A DNA stretch of 64,000 nt from Sphaerulina vaccinii (taxonomy: Eukaryota > Ascomycota > Dothideomycetes > Mycosphaerellales > Mycosphaerellaceae). A program made the position numbers and the translations under genes. Below, piece after piece: positions 12,660 to 22,665 of the stretch (within the stretch, counting starts at the first letter, position 1; every line of letters starts with the position of its first letter). The notes beneath the pieces were generated by a model. That model was given only the letters and a program-made list of their open reading frames with translations, did not search any database and was not told the origin of the DNA. Location of the stretch: the NCBI GenBank assembly GCA_022570795.1, contig JAKUDP010000005.1, positions 434,001 to 498,000 of the forward strand. The letters run 5' to 3'.

Positions 12660-12812
12660 ACAAGCACGAACGGGGGTCACATAGCTCGTGCGGGTGTGGG
12701 TGTATGCTGGCTCCAGTGCGTGGGATGTATCCTTGCGGCAGCCGCCCATCGCGCACGGCCCACACGTCCCACACGCTTGACACGGCCTGCACGCTTCGCA
12801 CGTGCCCTAGCT
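12660..12812 (+). repeat. Dispersed element copy 3 (diverged)
   Basis: Begins ggggtcacatagctcgtg, continues ggtgtgggtgtatgctggctc and ends in a cgcgcacgg / cccacacg / cctgcacg minisatellite tail. The block order is the same as in copies 1 and 2, with lower identity. Confidence 0.5.
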
Positions 12813-13156
12813 TGTTTTAGCAGGGTTCATTCCGGACCAGTGAACATATCAACAGCACTAGTTACTAGCCCTGCGATGCGTTTGAGGTCTCTTCACAGAC
12901 CTGCCATTGGATAAGCCAAACGGCTGACGAGATTATGTGGAGCATGTTGCCGATGGAGTTGATCAGCATGAAAGGACAGTAGGACACGCCGATTGACATG
13001 GATATGCAACGAAGCATATCAACGACCCGATTGGTAGTGGATGCTTTGTTGTACAGCTCTAATGCGAGTGCGTTAAGCTCAGCTGCAATGCGGGCGCTAG
13101 CTGATGCCCCAACCAAGACGATCGAAGTCACCGCATGCGAGGTACCTCTGTGAGCT

Positions 13157-13336
13157 GTGCACGTCCTGCACGTCCTGCACGTCCTGCACGTCGAACGCGC
13201 TGAACGCGCCGCATATGCCAGCTCTTGGCCTGTTGAGAGGTCTGAATGAACCAACCCGAGCTCAGCTTACGCTGCACAGTGCCAGCCACTGTGACCTAAG
13301 GACGTGCAGGACGTGCAGGACGTGCAGGACGTGTAG
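13157..13336. repeat. Inverted pair of CGTGCA minisatellites
   Basis: The left arm 13157-13192 is made of acgtcctgc units and the right arm 13301-13336 of gacgtgcag units. The right arm is the reverse complement of the left over 33 consecutive bases, with about 108 bases between. Such arms could pair into a long hairpin. Short ggtcac/gtgacc words beside the arms suggest that they are two copies of the dispersed element in opposite orientation. Confidence 0.75.
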
Positions 13337-13864
13337 GACGCGCAGGCCTGCACGATCGGCACCACGCTAGCATTCCCCACGCGCCCGACCTACTAGATCC
13401 TTATCAATAACTGCAATGGGGAGGCTCCGCGAGATGAAGTAGTCTCAAACAAGTTTCGCCCAAAATTTTGAATTTTGCCTTTGGTGTTCCGCAGCCTACC
13501 GTGCTGGCTCTGCACCCGATCCATGCTAGACCGACACACTTCACATGAGCTGCGATGTATAAGCGTCATAAGATGAGTCTGAAGAGTTGTCGGTGGCGTT
13601 TGCTCCGATGGGTTGCCAACCCCAATGCAGCGCCTTCCCGGCACTATCACACCCGAATCGACTTCTATTCATCGTCAGGACGCCAATCAGCGTGCTTGTT
13701 ATCGTGCCGCCGTCGCGGATGCGGTTCACCTGCACAGCTCTTGTGGCGTGACCTAAGCTTGTGCCTCGCACGAACACATTGACGATCGATCATCCTGACC
13801 AGAATCTATATCATCGACGTCGCCTTGACACCTGCGACATGAAGTCTACACCGCTCTACAAGCT

Positions 13865-14806
13865 ATGGAGTGGCTTCTGCCGGTTGCTGTGGTTTTTGCA
13901 GTAGTTGTTACTGCGGGCACTGCCTCCATTCTCTACCGAGTGCGTGATGCGGAAGGGGAAGTTTCTGCTCCATCGTGGATGTTCTGGATGCAGAGAGCGC
14001 TTTGCGGCTTGGTCTGGGTACTTAATCGGAAGGACCTTGGAAGTGTGCATCGCAGTGCCAGGCTGATCCGTTTTCAGGCACCCGCATTCAGCTTCTATAT
14101 GATAGCAGCCGTCACACCGTCGTCTCCCGCCGAGCGGCCTCACACAAGACTGTTCCTCTTCTTTTCTACCGTATGGGCGTCACAGTACCTACTCTTATGC
14201 CGAATGGCTCGTATTAGCTATGTTGGACGATTCGCGCGGGTTTGGCTGCTCCTCGCGGCCGGATCTTGTGCTCTCCAGGCCGTCAACTTCGTCATCATGA
14301 GTCAGCGGGCGAAGAGTCAGGTAAGGAGTACCCTTGTCACATATTCAATGTCGTGGTTTGCTGACAGAAGAAGGTATTGGAAGCCATCGCACAGTACCTG
14401 CCACCTACGTCTATTAGCATCGTTGAAGCTGCAGCCATACTTTTCGTTCTGAACACCGTTTGCACATTGGAGGCCTCTAGCTCGAAGAAATGGCAACTAG
14501 CATGGCCATATATAGGGCGACTTGGGTGAGGCTCTCGTCTATCTTAAAGGTGATACCCTACTAAACACAATTACTAGGCCACTCCTACTACTATGGCTGT
14601 GGACTGCACTTGCCCTGCACCTCGATATGCGATTTATACGACTCTTGCAGTGTATCGAATTGCTGTTCTCAGTGATACCGATCGATGGAATAGGTGCCTA
14701 TTACTACTACTGTCGTCGCCAATTGCAGCAGCGAGCACGGCGAAGTAGCTTCAGCCACAGCCAGTCAAGTATAGCTCTAACAAAGCCTAGTATAGAGGAA
14801 CGTTAG
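13865..14806 (+). CDS. Polytopic membrane protein, function unknown
   Basis: Three exons, 13865-14320, 14368-14525 and 14578-14806 (introns 47 and 52 nt, phases 0 and 2), give 280 aa. The first segment, LLPVAVVFAVVVTAG at residues 4-18, is followed by six or seven further hydrophobic stretches, including LFLFFSTVWASQYLLL, VWLLLAAGSCALQ, VEAAAILFVLNTV and LLLLWLWTALAL. The tail is basic and Ser-rich and likely cytosolic. The second intron has a tactaaac branch-like site. I do not recognise the family; the count of seven or eight helices would fit a wax-synthase-like or receptor-like membrane protein, but no diagnostic motif is visible. The splice joins are supported by unbroken hydrophobic frames on both sides. 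Confidence 0.6.
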
Positions 14807-15457
14807 AATGAAGTCAACCGGTCACTCGATAGATGCTCTTATACGGAGTACTATCAAGCATAGCTGGCGGGATAAATCATTAGGAAGGGTGTATATAATA
14901 ATAGTGGACTAAGGTCTGAATTCTATTGCCCACGGTCCTCTTTCTTTGCTCTGCGCAGTTCTGGAAACGAAAATGTCGTGAGTGGTCTCCGAGCTCTTGC
15001 TTACCGTGAACTCGACTGTATGCGTAGTTGTGGTTGGTTTACCCTGGCTTACAAACAGTTACGAACCAGGTCAAGGGTCAAGGGCCTTGGGTTTGTGACT
15101 GTCGGATAGTGCTACCGCTATACCACTAGGCCGTTGTTGAAAGTGACAGCCTGGTTGTTGTCTATGAACCTCTATTGTCGCTAACATAGCTAGAAAACTA
15201 GCAAAAAGATTAGAAGAATAAGTGGACAGGTTCCGTAGCATGCTTCAGTTCCATGCCGTCGCGTTCGAAGTAATGCTCTTCGCCTTCTAACTCTGGTTTT
15301 GGCTCAGCTGCGTTGTACCAAGCTCTTTAACCTCCTCCAATATCTCAACAATCTCTATCCTTGTAGTCTCACGCGAAAAGTATCCTAGGCAGTGCCGAGG
15401 ATGTGCTAATCCGTGCACCTATGTATATCCATTTGCAAGAATAAAATAATGCGTCGC
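14807..15457. other. Intergenic; tRNA-like remnant only
   Basis: Contains the tRNA-like segment at 15045-15140 and nothing else I can support. Confidence 0.4.
15045..15140 (-). pseudogene. tRNA-like remnant with A-box and B-box resemblance
   Basis: On the minus strand the segment reads TGGTATAGCGG (complement of 15115-15125), close to a tRNA A-box and D-arm, and GGTTCGTAAC (complement of 15058-15067), close to a B-box and T-loop. The spacing of about 47 bases fits a tRNA gene. The acceptor ends do not pair and the T-stem is broken, so it is not a working tRNA. A decayed tRNA or a tRNA-derived SINE head are the alternatives. Confidence 0.3.
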
Positions 15458-15652
15458 CTACTTGCGAATCTCGCTTTCGTTGGCCCCGAATTCTGACACT
15501 AGGATGGTCAAGTCGCCGTAGCAAACTTGGTATTCTTGCTCCATAGTAGTTGTAGTACGAGATGATATAATGCAAGTTTGCAAAAGCTGTTTCTGCAAGT
15601 CCGAGTAATCGTTCTTTGTTATAACGATACCCGGACCCTTTAGGATTGGCAT
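15458..15652 (-). CDS. Small ORF, 64 aa, hypothetical
   Basis: ATG at 15652; MPILKGPGIVITKNDYSD start, mixed polar composition and no repeats. No family was recognised and no splice partner was found with confidence. It may be an exon of the minus-strand gene just upstream (15854-16389) or chance. Confidence 0.2.
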   Translation of the reverse strand: MPILKGPGIVITKNDYSDLQKQLLQTCIISSRTTTTMEQEYQVCYGDLTILVSEFGANESEIRK

Positions 15653-15853
15653 GCTTGGGAGGCTACGGTCCAGTTAGCATAGACCTCGATAGAGAGCATC
15701 AAAGGCCACTTGCTCTTTCATCGTATCCATTGTTATATAGAATGTACACCAGGCCGACGTGACTTACACACTAAGAAACAGAGATTTCTTGCAGAAACGA
15801 CCTGCTCTAATAAATGACCATACTTGTGCTAAGGGATTTTTACTGCCCTTAGT

Positions 15854-16389
15854 TCAACTGATCGGCAAAAGAGACGCACGTATTATAACTTTGTGATATG
15901 GCTGCATGGCCCGAGTTCTGGCACTGGATGAGAAGACTGATGTAACGTCCGGAGACAGAGTTAACGAGTGCTTGAGTTGGCTATTGTTGTACTTTGCAAA
16001 GACCAAATGGCTTCTGTTCAATGGGTGATGCATGAGGAGATGTCTCTCCAGCTGCTCGTGTCGAGACTGTAAGAGTAAGCTTGGTCCTTTCAAAGAAGTC
16101 CGCTGATCGTCGAGATTCTGGAGAACTTCGCTTGCAAAGCGATCTGTCAAGCCGCGGTCCACTCTCGTAGCTACGACAAGAGGTGAGTGAAGTCGATGAA
16201 TCACTGCACAGGACGTCCTGCAGTGACTTTCATAACCAGATTTGCTTGGCACATCTCGTTCCGCCGCTGTCGCAGAGCCAAGAGGAAACCGAACTCGACG
16301 TGCATCTGCTGTTCCTCATTCAAATATTCGACCAGTTCAAGATGGAAATCGTACTCGAAATCTTGGGAAGCGTCGTACTGATCGGCCAT
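15854..16389 (-). CDS. Hypothetical protein, probable two-exon gene
   Basis: Exon 1 starts at the ATG at 16389 (MADQYDASQDFEYDFHLEL), is acidic and helical, and runs to about 16212. The second open stretch runs from about 16167 to 15854 and carries LLLQSRHEQLERHLL. A phase-compatible join uses a weak donor (gtcctg) and a good end (ctcacctcttgtcgtag), about 44 nt. The donor is poor, so the border is uncertain. No known family was recognised. Confidence 0.35.
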
Positions 16390-16779
16390 TAATTGATTGA
16401 CTAACGACGGCGACAGTTGAGAGATGGCGACTCTTACAGCCAGGAAATCAGGTACCCGGCGAATCGATCAAGTGACTAGACAAAAAGCTACGGAAGTCGC
16501 GCTCAATTTTGATCAAGTATCACGATAGCTAATTGCATAGATTCTCGCTCGGACTTGATAGTGTCTCCCTTTGGCCAGCCTTTTCAATAACGCGTGGGTC
16601 TACGAACTGCCCCTGTATCCGTCCCACTACTGCTTCATTCTGTGTAGATAGCTGCTCTGGTCTGGATTCGCAGTAGAGAGTACGTAGAGAGTTTCGTTAA
16701 GTCAAAGAATTTGTATCGCGGCAGTTTCCTGTAGTTCCTTAGTAGAAGTCGCGAAGCATTGAAATTGAGCATACCACAT
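16390..16779. other. Intergenic, nothing recognised
   Basis: Space between two minus-strand ORFs; no repeat, RNA or gene could be supported. Confidence 0.4.
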
Positions 16780-16962
16780 TTATTGAGATCTGTCTCCTAC
16801 TTCTTGAGGTTTATTGGACACGGTTTGGAGGTGGCCGTATAGTCGATGCCTAAATCTTATTAACCACGTGCTACACAGTCCGGGTGAGGTGATCATACAC
16901 CAGGATTCAACACAATAACGTCGATGGCCGCAGGTGTAAGTGACTTGAGCGTGGCGACACAT
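16780..16962 (-). CDS. Small Cys/His protein (MC..CGH type)
   Basis: 60 aa from the ATG at 16962. The start MCRHAQVTYTCGHRRYC has the Cys2, Cys-Gly-His and later Cys spacing seen in many short fungal proteins of the form MCxxxxxxYxCGH. These are presumed zinc-binding and have no assigned function. The reading frame stays open upstream of this ATG for 80 codons, but that part has no family look. Two other proteins of the same style lie in this window (20361-20854 and 30482-30649). An intron after CVES is possible and would change the tail. Confidence 0.4.
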   Translation of the reverse strand: MCRHAQVTYTCGHRRYCVESWCMITSPGLCSTWLIRFRHRLYGHLQTVSNKPQEVGDRSQ

Positions 16963-17350
16963 GAGGAAGTGCGAAGAGCAATTGCCAGGCAACTTCATAG
17001 CACTCTTGTATGTGTCGTCCATAGCGAACTCTCGAAACCTTTTAGCGTGAGAACGCATGCCTGCGACGCCACGGTCGCAGGTTCGTAGCATACAGGGTGT
17101 CTGTATACGGGAAGGACGCTGGATACCAACAATCAGACCTTGCCAATAGATTAGCACAAAGGCGCTAATTGGGGACCGGCCCGACTCCTGCATGCATATG
17201 ACACGACACACGAGACAGGTGCTGGCTAGCTAGCTAATTAGTGGTGAGTGGAGATGCGCACTCTGGATCGTGGATGTGGAAAAGCGATGATATCTCGCTA
17301 AGTATAGAGTGCAGTGGGAGCACCATAACGATCAGATGGAGGAGGATAGA
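16963..17350. other. Intergenic, nothing recognised except a short tagc run
   Basis: A tagctagctagctaa run at about 17226 is the only visible feature. Confidence 0.4.
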
Positions 17351-17690
17351 AGACTCACGGAGGCTGTGTGTAATCCCTGCGATTTTACACGGATGGTAGA
17401 AACAGCGCGCTAAGAGTCGGAATATCTGTGTGATCCCTGCTTACTTTACGCATGTAGGACCAGCGCGCTAAAAGTCGGAGGATGTGTGTAATCCCTGCAA
17501 ATTTACACGGATGGTAGAAACGGCGCGCTAAAAGTCGGAATGTCAGTGTGGTCCCTGCTTACTTTACGCATGTAGAACCAGCGCGCTAAAAGTCGGAAGA
17601 TCTGTGTGCTCCCTGCGTATATACACGCATGTAGAACCAGCGCGCTAAAAGTCGGAAGATCTATGTGATCCCTGCACATCTCACAACCAG
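17351..17690 (+). repeat. Minisatellite of alternating 60/58-bp units
   Basis: The word ccctgc recurs at 17375, 17435, 17493, 17553, 17611 and 17670, giving spacings of 60, 58, 60, 58 and 59. Units alternate between an A form (tttacacggatggtagaaac) and a B form (tttacgcatgtag-accag); both share cgcgctaaaagtcgga. The array is therefore a roughly 118-bp dimer repeated, ending in a degenerate unit. Minus-strand open frames here are a by-product. Confidence 0.85.
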
Positions 17691-18522
17691 TACGCAAGGT
17701 TCGGATGCCGCTAGCCGACAGTCCTAGGCGTTGATTGGACAATCTTTTGATGAGTCAGTCTGCGGACAGAGGTCCGCGACTGCTGCTGCGAGACTTCGGC
17801 TCCACACTTCCTCGTAGGTCCTCTCGGTATCGTTATCCTCTAGTCAAGTGCAGCATATCTCCAGATCTCGTTGGCGTCGTACTACTGTAGCGATTATGGT
17901 ATTTTCCATCAGATTGGTAGTTAGCGATATGCTCGAGCCGTTCTGTGTGCGTTGACCTCCTTTGATCTTCACCTGAGCCAAGCCTATTCATAGTAAGATG
18001 TCTTCGCGTTGATCGTTGTGTATCGCATTGGCAGCGCAGGCTTGCGGCGAAGTGCTGCAAACGTGTCTTAGGTGTATCAGATCCAGACATGCGATCGGTC
18101 CTGTCTCATTTTAACGATCACTTCGTACAGCAGACTTGTAGAAGGATGGCGGAAGTTCAATGCTTGTAGTGCATTGTCCTGTGTCCACAACGAGTATTGT
18201 GAGCTCGAGCTTGCGAGCTGATACCGTCGTAGTTCATATAAGATGGAGCACTTCCAGCAATACTGCTCTTCATTGCCCGTACTCAACAATGTGCCAAACC
18301 AAGCAAATCTTCGCTCCGCACTGTCACGAGAAGGAATGGTGCTCGAGCCATGTCCTGAAGGTCGAAACGGCTTGTGAGTGGCGTTCTTGATCTCTAGATG
18401 ACTAGTGCTTAACCGACCAAGGTGACTCTTACGACGGAAGGCAACAGTTTTGCCCCATTGTCTATGGAGAGTATTGTATACAAAGACTCAAAGACTATCA
18501 AGAACTTATTCCCGACGATATC
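17691..18522. other. Intergenic, uncertain short ORFs only
   Basis: Minus-strand ORFs of 85 aa (18090-17833, starting MSGSDTPKTRLQHF) and 70 aa (18289-18077) exist but show no family resemblance and no convincing splice sites. Confidence 0.3.
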
Positions 18523-19108
18523 ATGCCTCAGAATCACAAGCAAATCTGGACTTTACTCGATCCACCTTGCCGTAAGTTTCTGTCCTCATCCAGTCCTCGA
18601 GACAATCCTGCTGACGATATTAGCATTCTGCCAAGAACGAAAGCGCGGATACTTGGACATATACAGCGACAAGTTGCTTTTTATCAAAGCAAGAGCTGGC
18701 TCTCTTCACACCACCAAAGCAGAACTGGCTCTATATACGCCGTTCAACGATTATCAAGTGCAGGGCCAAATGATATGGGAGAGGAATACAATGGAGCGCC
18801 TGGACGCTGCCTTCGCCCAGAGTTCTGCGTGTGAGGAGTGTGCGAGGCTGGGATACGAACATCTTCCCTGTAAGAAGCATCAGATTTTGAGTTCCCCCGA
18901 TGATGGCTTTGCGAGAATGCAGGAGCACAGAATTGCTATGAGCGACCTCGAGCGTTTGCAGCGTGGGACCGCCACGTCGGCTGAGCTGAGCCAAGCTTTT
19001 TTTGAGGAAGCGGAGGTCAGGAGGTCGGCGGTCCGGCGAGATATTCGCGATACGAAAGACTCGATCGCGTGGCGCAAAATTGGCATCAAGAGCCGAACTT
19101 TCTTCTAG
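18523..19108 (+). CDS. Cys-containing fungal protein, possible zinc binder
   Basis: Two exons, 18523-18571 and 18624-19108, with a 52-nt intron (gtaagt...gctgacgatattag, phase 1), give 177 aa. Splicing creates the motif PCPFCQ at about residues 15-20; a second Cys pair CEEC and PCKKH follow near residues 105-120. Together these could form a zinc site. The remainder is charged and helical (LERLQRGTATSAELSQAFFE). Without splicing, a longer frame starting at a GTG would be read, but it lacks the CxxC motif, which supports the spliced form. Family not recognised; fungal-specific by impression. It sits upstream of another plus-strand gene at 19656. Confidence 0.6.
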
Positions 19109-19207
19109 CGTCTACACCACACCTCCTTCCTACATAAAACCAGGATTTGCAATAGATTCACATGGCCATACGTGATGCACGATGATTACACGCTCGCATC
19201 ACCCCAA

Positions 19208-19522
19208 TCAGATGTCATGCAGTATCTCGATCCTTGCCAACGTTACCTGGCTAGGGTTCCCGTCAGTGGCATAGTGCGCGATTGCCCAAGCGAGTGCCCA
19301 AGCGGATGTGGGCGTTTCGGCAACATCTTCTCCGATGCAACGATCTCCATCTTTACTTGGAAGAGCGATAACGTCTGCAAGGAGGAAGTCGTGTTGCGTG
19401 GAAGTCGTATGCTTGGCATGCGAGAATTGTTCTTTGGCTTGCTGGACAATCTGAAGATCGACGGTACCTCCGACGTAGCATCTGAGTCCAGCAGCCACTG
19501 GCGACGAAGTTGGTGAGGCCAT
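19208..19522 (-). CDS. Hypothetical protein, 104 aa
   Basis: ATG at 19522 (MASPTSSPVAAGLRCYVGG); composition is protein-like with a hydrophobic patch AWALAWAIAHYA near residue 80. A plus-strand ORF (19175-19516) overlaps it almost fully, and only one of the two can be expected to be real. I prefer the minus strand for its more even composition. No family was recognised. Confidence 0.3.
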   Translation of the reverse strand: MASPTSSPVAAGLRCYVGGTVDLQIVQQAKEQFSHAKHTTSTQHDFLLADVIALPSKDGDRCIGEDVAETPTSAWALAWAIAHYATDGNPSQVTLARIEILHDI

Positions 19523-19655
19523 GAAGCAAAGTGTTCTATGGTAAGTTGGGCTCGTCATCTTAAGCCCAGCGAGAATCACGTGATAAGGCGACCGAAAGAA
19601 CCTCACTTTAGAACTACTTGCTGCTTGCTTACTGCATCCTGCACCAACAAGAAGG

Positions 19656-20285
19656 ATGGCCATGGACATCATATCTGCTGCAGATTTCAATCACATTCCT
19701 ACTTTCGAGCAGCAGACTCACGCACTGTCCCCATCAGACTTAAGCGCCCTTGGAGAAGTTTTCCTGCGACATGGCGCTCACCAAAACTTCTGTGCTGGAC
19801 TTCTGCATCGGCACCTTCGGCTGCGTGAAGGGCAGGCCATGATACACGTTGACGAGGTCTGCTCTGCATATTCATTAGAAGACATTGATCATGCGCAGCT
19901 CGCCGCTCACTCTTTCTGCGTGACTGCACATGAGGAGAGTGGCTTTCGACCCTACGAGCTCGCGCTAAACCGCAACCTTCCTCGACCGGGCGACGAGTTC
20001 CTCCACGATCTCCATAACCTCCTTCGGTCAAGGCGTCTCGAAAATGTTATCGCCTTGACACCACTTCCCAAACTCGAAGATGATGCGCTTATTCTGGAAA
20101 CCCAGCTAGCCGAGGAGGCAGGAAGTCATTCCAGCACACAATCCTACACCATCGCTATGGACCACGCAGGCACGGCGGTTACAACAAACTGGGCGTTCAA
20201 CAATAGTGGGGATGGCTGTGTCAACATACGCGTGGTGAAGGCGTGCGTTAAGAACCATGCGGGTGTGCACGAAGTGAAGGGCTAG
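19656..20285 (+). CDS. Conserved fungal hypothetical protein
   Basis: Unspliced, 209 aa, ATG at 19656 (a second ATG two codons on). The central part, LRHGAHQNFCAGLLHRHLRL then EGQAMIHVDEVCSAYSL, resembles a widespread fungal family in which a LLHRHF-like segment precedes a conserved acidic strand; function is unknown there. Two internal His-rich positions and five Cys are present, without a clean metal motif. No signal peptide or membrane segment is seen. The start overlaps an antisense ORF with no support. Confidence 0.6.
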   Translation: MAMDIISAADFNHIPTFEQQTHALSPSDLSALGEVFLRHGAHQNFCAGLLHRHLRLREGQAMIHVDEVCSAYSLEDIDHAQLAAHSFCVTAHEESGFRPYELALNRNLPRPGDEFLHDLHNLLRSRRLENVIALTPLPKLEDDALILETQLAEEAGSHSSTQSYTIAMDHAGTAVTTNWAFNNSGDGCVNIRVVKACVKNHAGVHEVKG

Positions 20286-20360
20286 ACGAGGTCTACCATC
20301 TTACATGAGGATGAGGAGCATACCAATTATAAGAGTCATCCGTACGTTAGTCTGCTACGC

Positions 20361-20854
20361 TCAAGTGGACAAGGCCTGTTTACTCTCCATCTGTTTCCTC
20401 TCTATCAAGTGTCGTTTCATGGCATCACTCTCCAACTCCCATATCATGTTTTGCGTCTGAACCGCATCGACCCCATCGTGTTCCACAAGGTCTGACTGAC
20501 TTGTGGAACATATATAGCTCTGTAATACCTGCTTTCCACCGCATCTAGCTCCTCCACAGGCCTTCACGATCTTGGAGTAATGACCAGCTTTTGCCGGCAC
20601 ATATTCGCAGCACACGAATCGGAAGAGAGGTGCTCTGCACCGACGAGTAAGCAATCGATGTCCATACGATAGGCCATGACTCTTACTCGAAGTCGTCGTA
20701 ATAACGTGTCTGGCACATCCCACCGGGTCTTACTTTGCTCCGCTCGCCTGTTAAAAGTTAGCAGGTACATCTTGCCTAACTGTTTATACTTACAGTTCTC
20801 AATGACTTGGATACGGGCTCCGCAACCCAGCTCGAACTTGTATTTGTTGCACAT
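20361..20854 (-). CDS. Small Cys-rich protein (MC..CG type), three exons
   Basis: Exons 20854-20794, 20747-20687 and 20634-20361 are separated by introns of 46 nt (gtaagt...gctaacttttaacag) and 52 nt (gtaaga...cttactcgtcggtgcag), phases 1 and 0+2. The 131-aa product starts MCNKYKFELGCGARI and contains further Cys in VIENC, GGMC, VCCEYV, ACGGARCGG and YICS. This is the Cys2 / CysGly pattern of short fungal presumed zinc proteins, here extended by a charged C-terminal helix (MKRHLIERKQMESKQ). Both introns remove stops and restore one frame, which is strong support for the model. Function unknown. Confidence 0.6.
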
Positions 20855-21812
20855 GCTGAGGATCGAGAGGCGCACTACAGGGTGAGTGCTAGAATGCAAA
20901 GTGGAAGTTCTGATCAAACGCATGGTCAACTGCAGGCACGGCAGTATATAGGCGACTGAAGCAGAAAGCTCACTCGAGAGATTATACGCTCATACCATCA
21001 AGACGCAGACCATCCCTGTTAGTGCAGCAAGCCATAGGAGGGTGCAGACTTTGGACATGGAAGCGCGGAGCGCGGTATCGTGCATCGGCTGCAGTCCGCA
21101 CTTTGACAGCAGCATGCAAACTTACATCTTTGCGAATGCTTTCCGACATTGCCAAAACCTTGCGACCTGCAGGTCGATTACAGTGAAAGGGTAGTATCCG
21201 TATGCCGCGTACGTCCTTGACTGTCCAAGAAAAGGTCGGCAAAACCACACGCCTGTTGACTAATGTTCGCATGCAGGTCGAGCCAGTGCTTGGACTCCCG
21301 TCGATCACCACCAATACGGGAAGGCTCGTCTGTGAGATTGTCGAATGACTGAGCAGACAAACCCTGCGGGCTGCCTCGAAGTTTTCATACAGGTGAGAAT
21401 GGGTCGATCGATACGGTGCAGCTGAACAGATTAGCTTCGGCCCAAAGAGTTAGCGCTCGGTTGACAGGTCCTCACATCGTATGTAGTAACGTGCTGGACC
21501 ACAGAGACTCTCCAAGTTCTCAGACCGTGGCATGTGGTTGCAATCATGGTTCCGGATTGTCCCCTATATGAGGTGCTTGAGATCGCAAAGGTCTCTATCT
21601 TGTCTCCATCCCCTTATTATGGTACCAAGAATCAAGAAACTGCGCCAGATATGACATATCAGGTACGCAAGTCTTCGTCCACTGCAATCTCCGAAAGCTG
21701 ATAAGTGTAGAGCAACGACTCTGCCCTAGGCAGTGATGTGGAGTATGACATCGCTGCAATTGAATGTGGCAATGTGAAGCTTACTCCCAGCAACAGCGAT
21801 GACACGATCAGT
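20855..21812. other. Intergenic, uncertain short ORFs only
   Basis: A 60-aa minus ORF (21360-21178, start MSAQSFDNLTDEPSRIGG) looks protein-like but I could not join it to anything. The rest shows nothing. Confidence 0.3.
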
Positions 21813-22443
21813 CTACCAACAGACATTGACCAGCGCTTTTTCGCCGAAGAAAACGGACGTCGATATCATGGTCAGTTGCAAACCTCCTGGGGCAAGACAT
21901 GAATAATACACATTCCAGTCTTGAGCGCCGGGAAGTATGCTATGCCGAACGATGATGTGAATGATATAGGTGGAGTTCGGACGTGATATCAGCCGACTGA
22001 CAAGACCGGACTGCGCAAGACAACGAGGAATTCCTCCAGGGCTGGGGATATTCGCGTTGAGGAATGACTGTAGCTCCACGTATCAGTCCAAGTAGTATCC
22101 ATTGTCTCATCTCATTTCATACCTGCATTGCCAGCTGTAGTATCTCGCGACAGGTCTCGTTTGGTCGATATTCGAGCACTCCGGCAGACTCGCCATCTGG
22201 TGTCGCATCTGCTATCTCAGTCGCCACACGATCGCAAAGCTCACGGGGCGCTACACGCCTGCTGATTAGAAATCCTGTGTTGGCAGACATAACGAGTCTC
22301 AATTGCAGACGCAAGACGAGGTCAGATCTCGAATCCGCTCTGGCCGGCCCGACGCGGCAAGCTCCCAAGCGCTTCTCCAGCTCATAGCCGCTGACATCAC
22401 TTTCCGAGCTGCAAAGAACACAATCTTGACTCTGCTGTGCCAA
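21813..22443 (-). CDS. Hypothetical protein, two exons seen, start unresolved
   Basis: Exon 22443-22123 and exon 22067-21813 join in phase 0 across a 55-nt intron (gtatga...gagctacag). The frame upstream of 22443 has no ATG before a stop; the first in-frame ATG is LVMSANTGF near 22290, so either that is the start or an upstream exon is missing. The recognisable stretch is charged and regular (RRVAPRELCDRVATEIADA). Family unknown. Confidence 0.4.
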
Positions 22444-22587
22444 ATTGTGCGTTGTTTCAAGATAGTATATAGAGGCGGTATAAAACCAGACAACCTAGAG
22501 TACTTCTGACCGTTCTTTCGTATTGTGTCACTCCGTGAGACTTCTTAATACACCTCAGAATGCGGAGAGTCTTGCAGAAGCTGAGAC

Positions 22588-22631
22588 GCACAGACAGTTT
22601 AAGGATACCGGTATCCCCAAACTGTCTGTGC
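22588..22631. repeat. 44-bp near-perfect palindrome
   Basis: The left half (22588-22609) reads gcacagacagtttaaggatacc and is mirrored by ggtatccccaaactgtctgtgc; 20 of 22 positions pair. The centre ggataccggtatcc is a perfect 14-base palindrome. There is no loop, so it would extrude as a cruciform or act as a dimer binding site. Confidence 0.85.
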
Positions 22632-22642
22632 TCATTAGCTGC

Positions 22643-22665
22643 CCACGCTAGTCGCAGTAGCGTGG
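22643..22665. repeat. Short hairpin, 8-bp stem
   Basis: ccacgcta, a 7-base loop gtcgcag, and tagcgtgg. It follows the 44-bp palindrome by 11 bases. Confidence 0.6.

Larger units (their letters stand above)
12233..13864. other. Intergenic with minisatellite copies, no supportable gene
   Basis: Holds a diverged copy of the dispersed element at 12660-12812 and the inverted pair at 13157-13336. The remaining sequence shows overlapping open frames on both strands without family resemblance. Confidence 0.5.

Noticed and set aside
17503..17742. 79-aa minus ORF over the minisatellite
   Set aside because: Its 20-residue periodicity is a by-product of the ~60-bp tandem units.
19175..19516. 113-aa plus ORF (MHDDYTLASPQS...)
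   Set aside because: Overlaps a more protein-like minus ORF; neither has family support, so only the minus one is listed, at low confidence.
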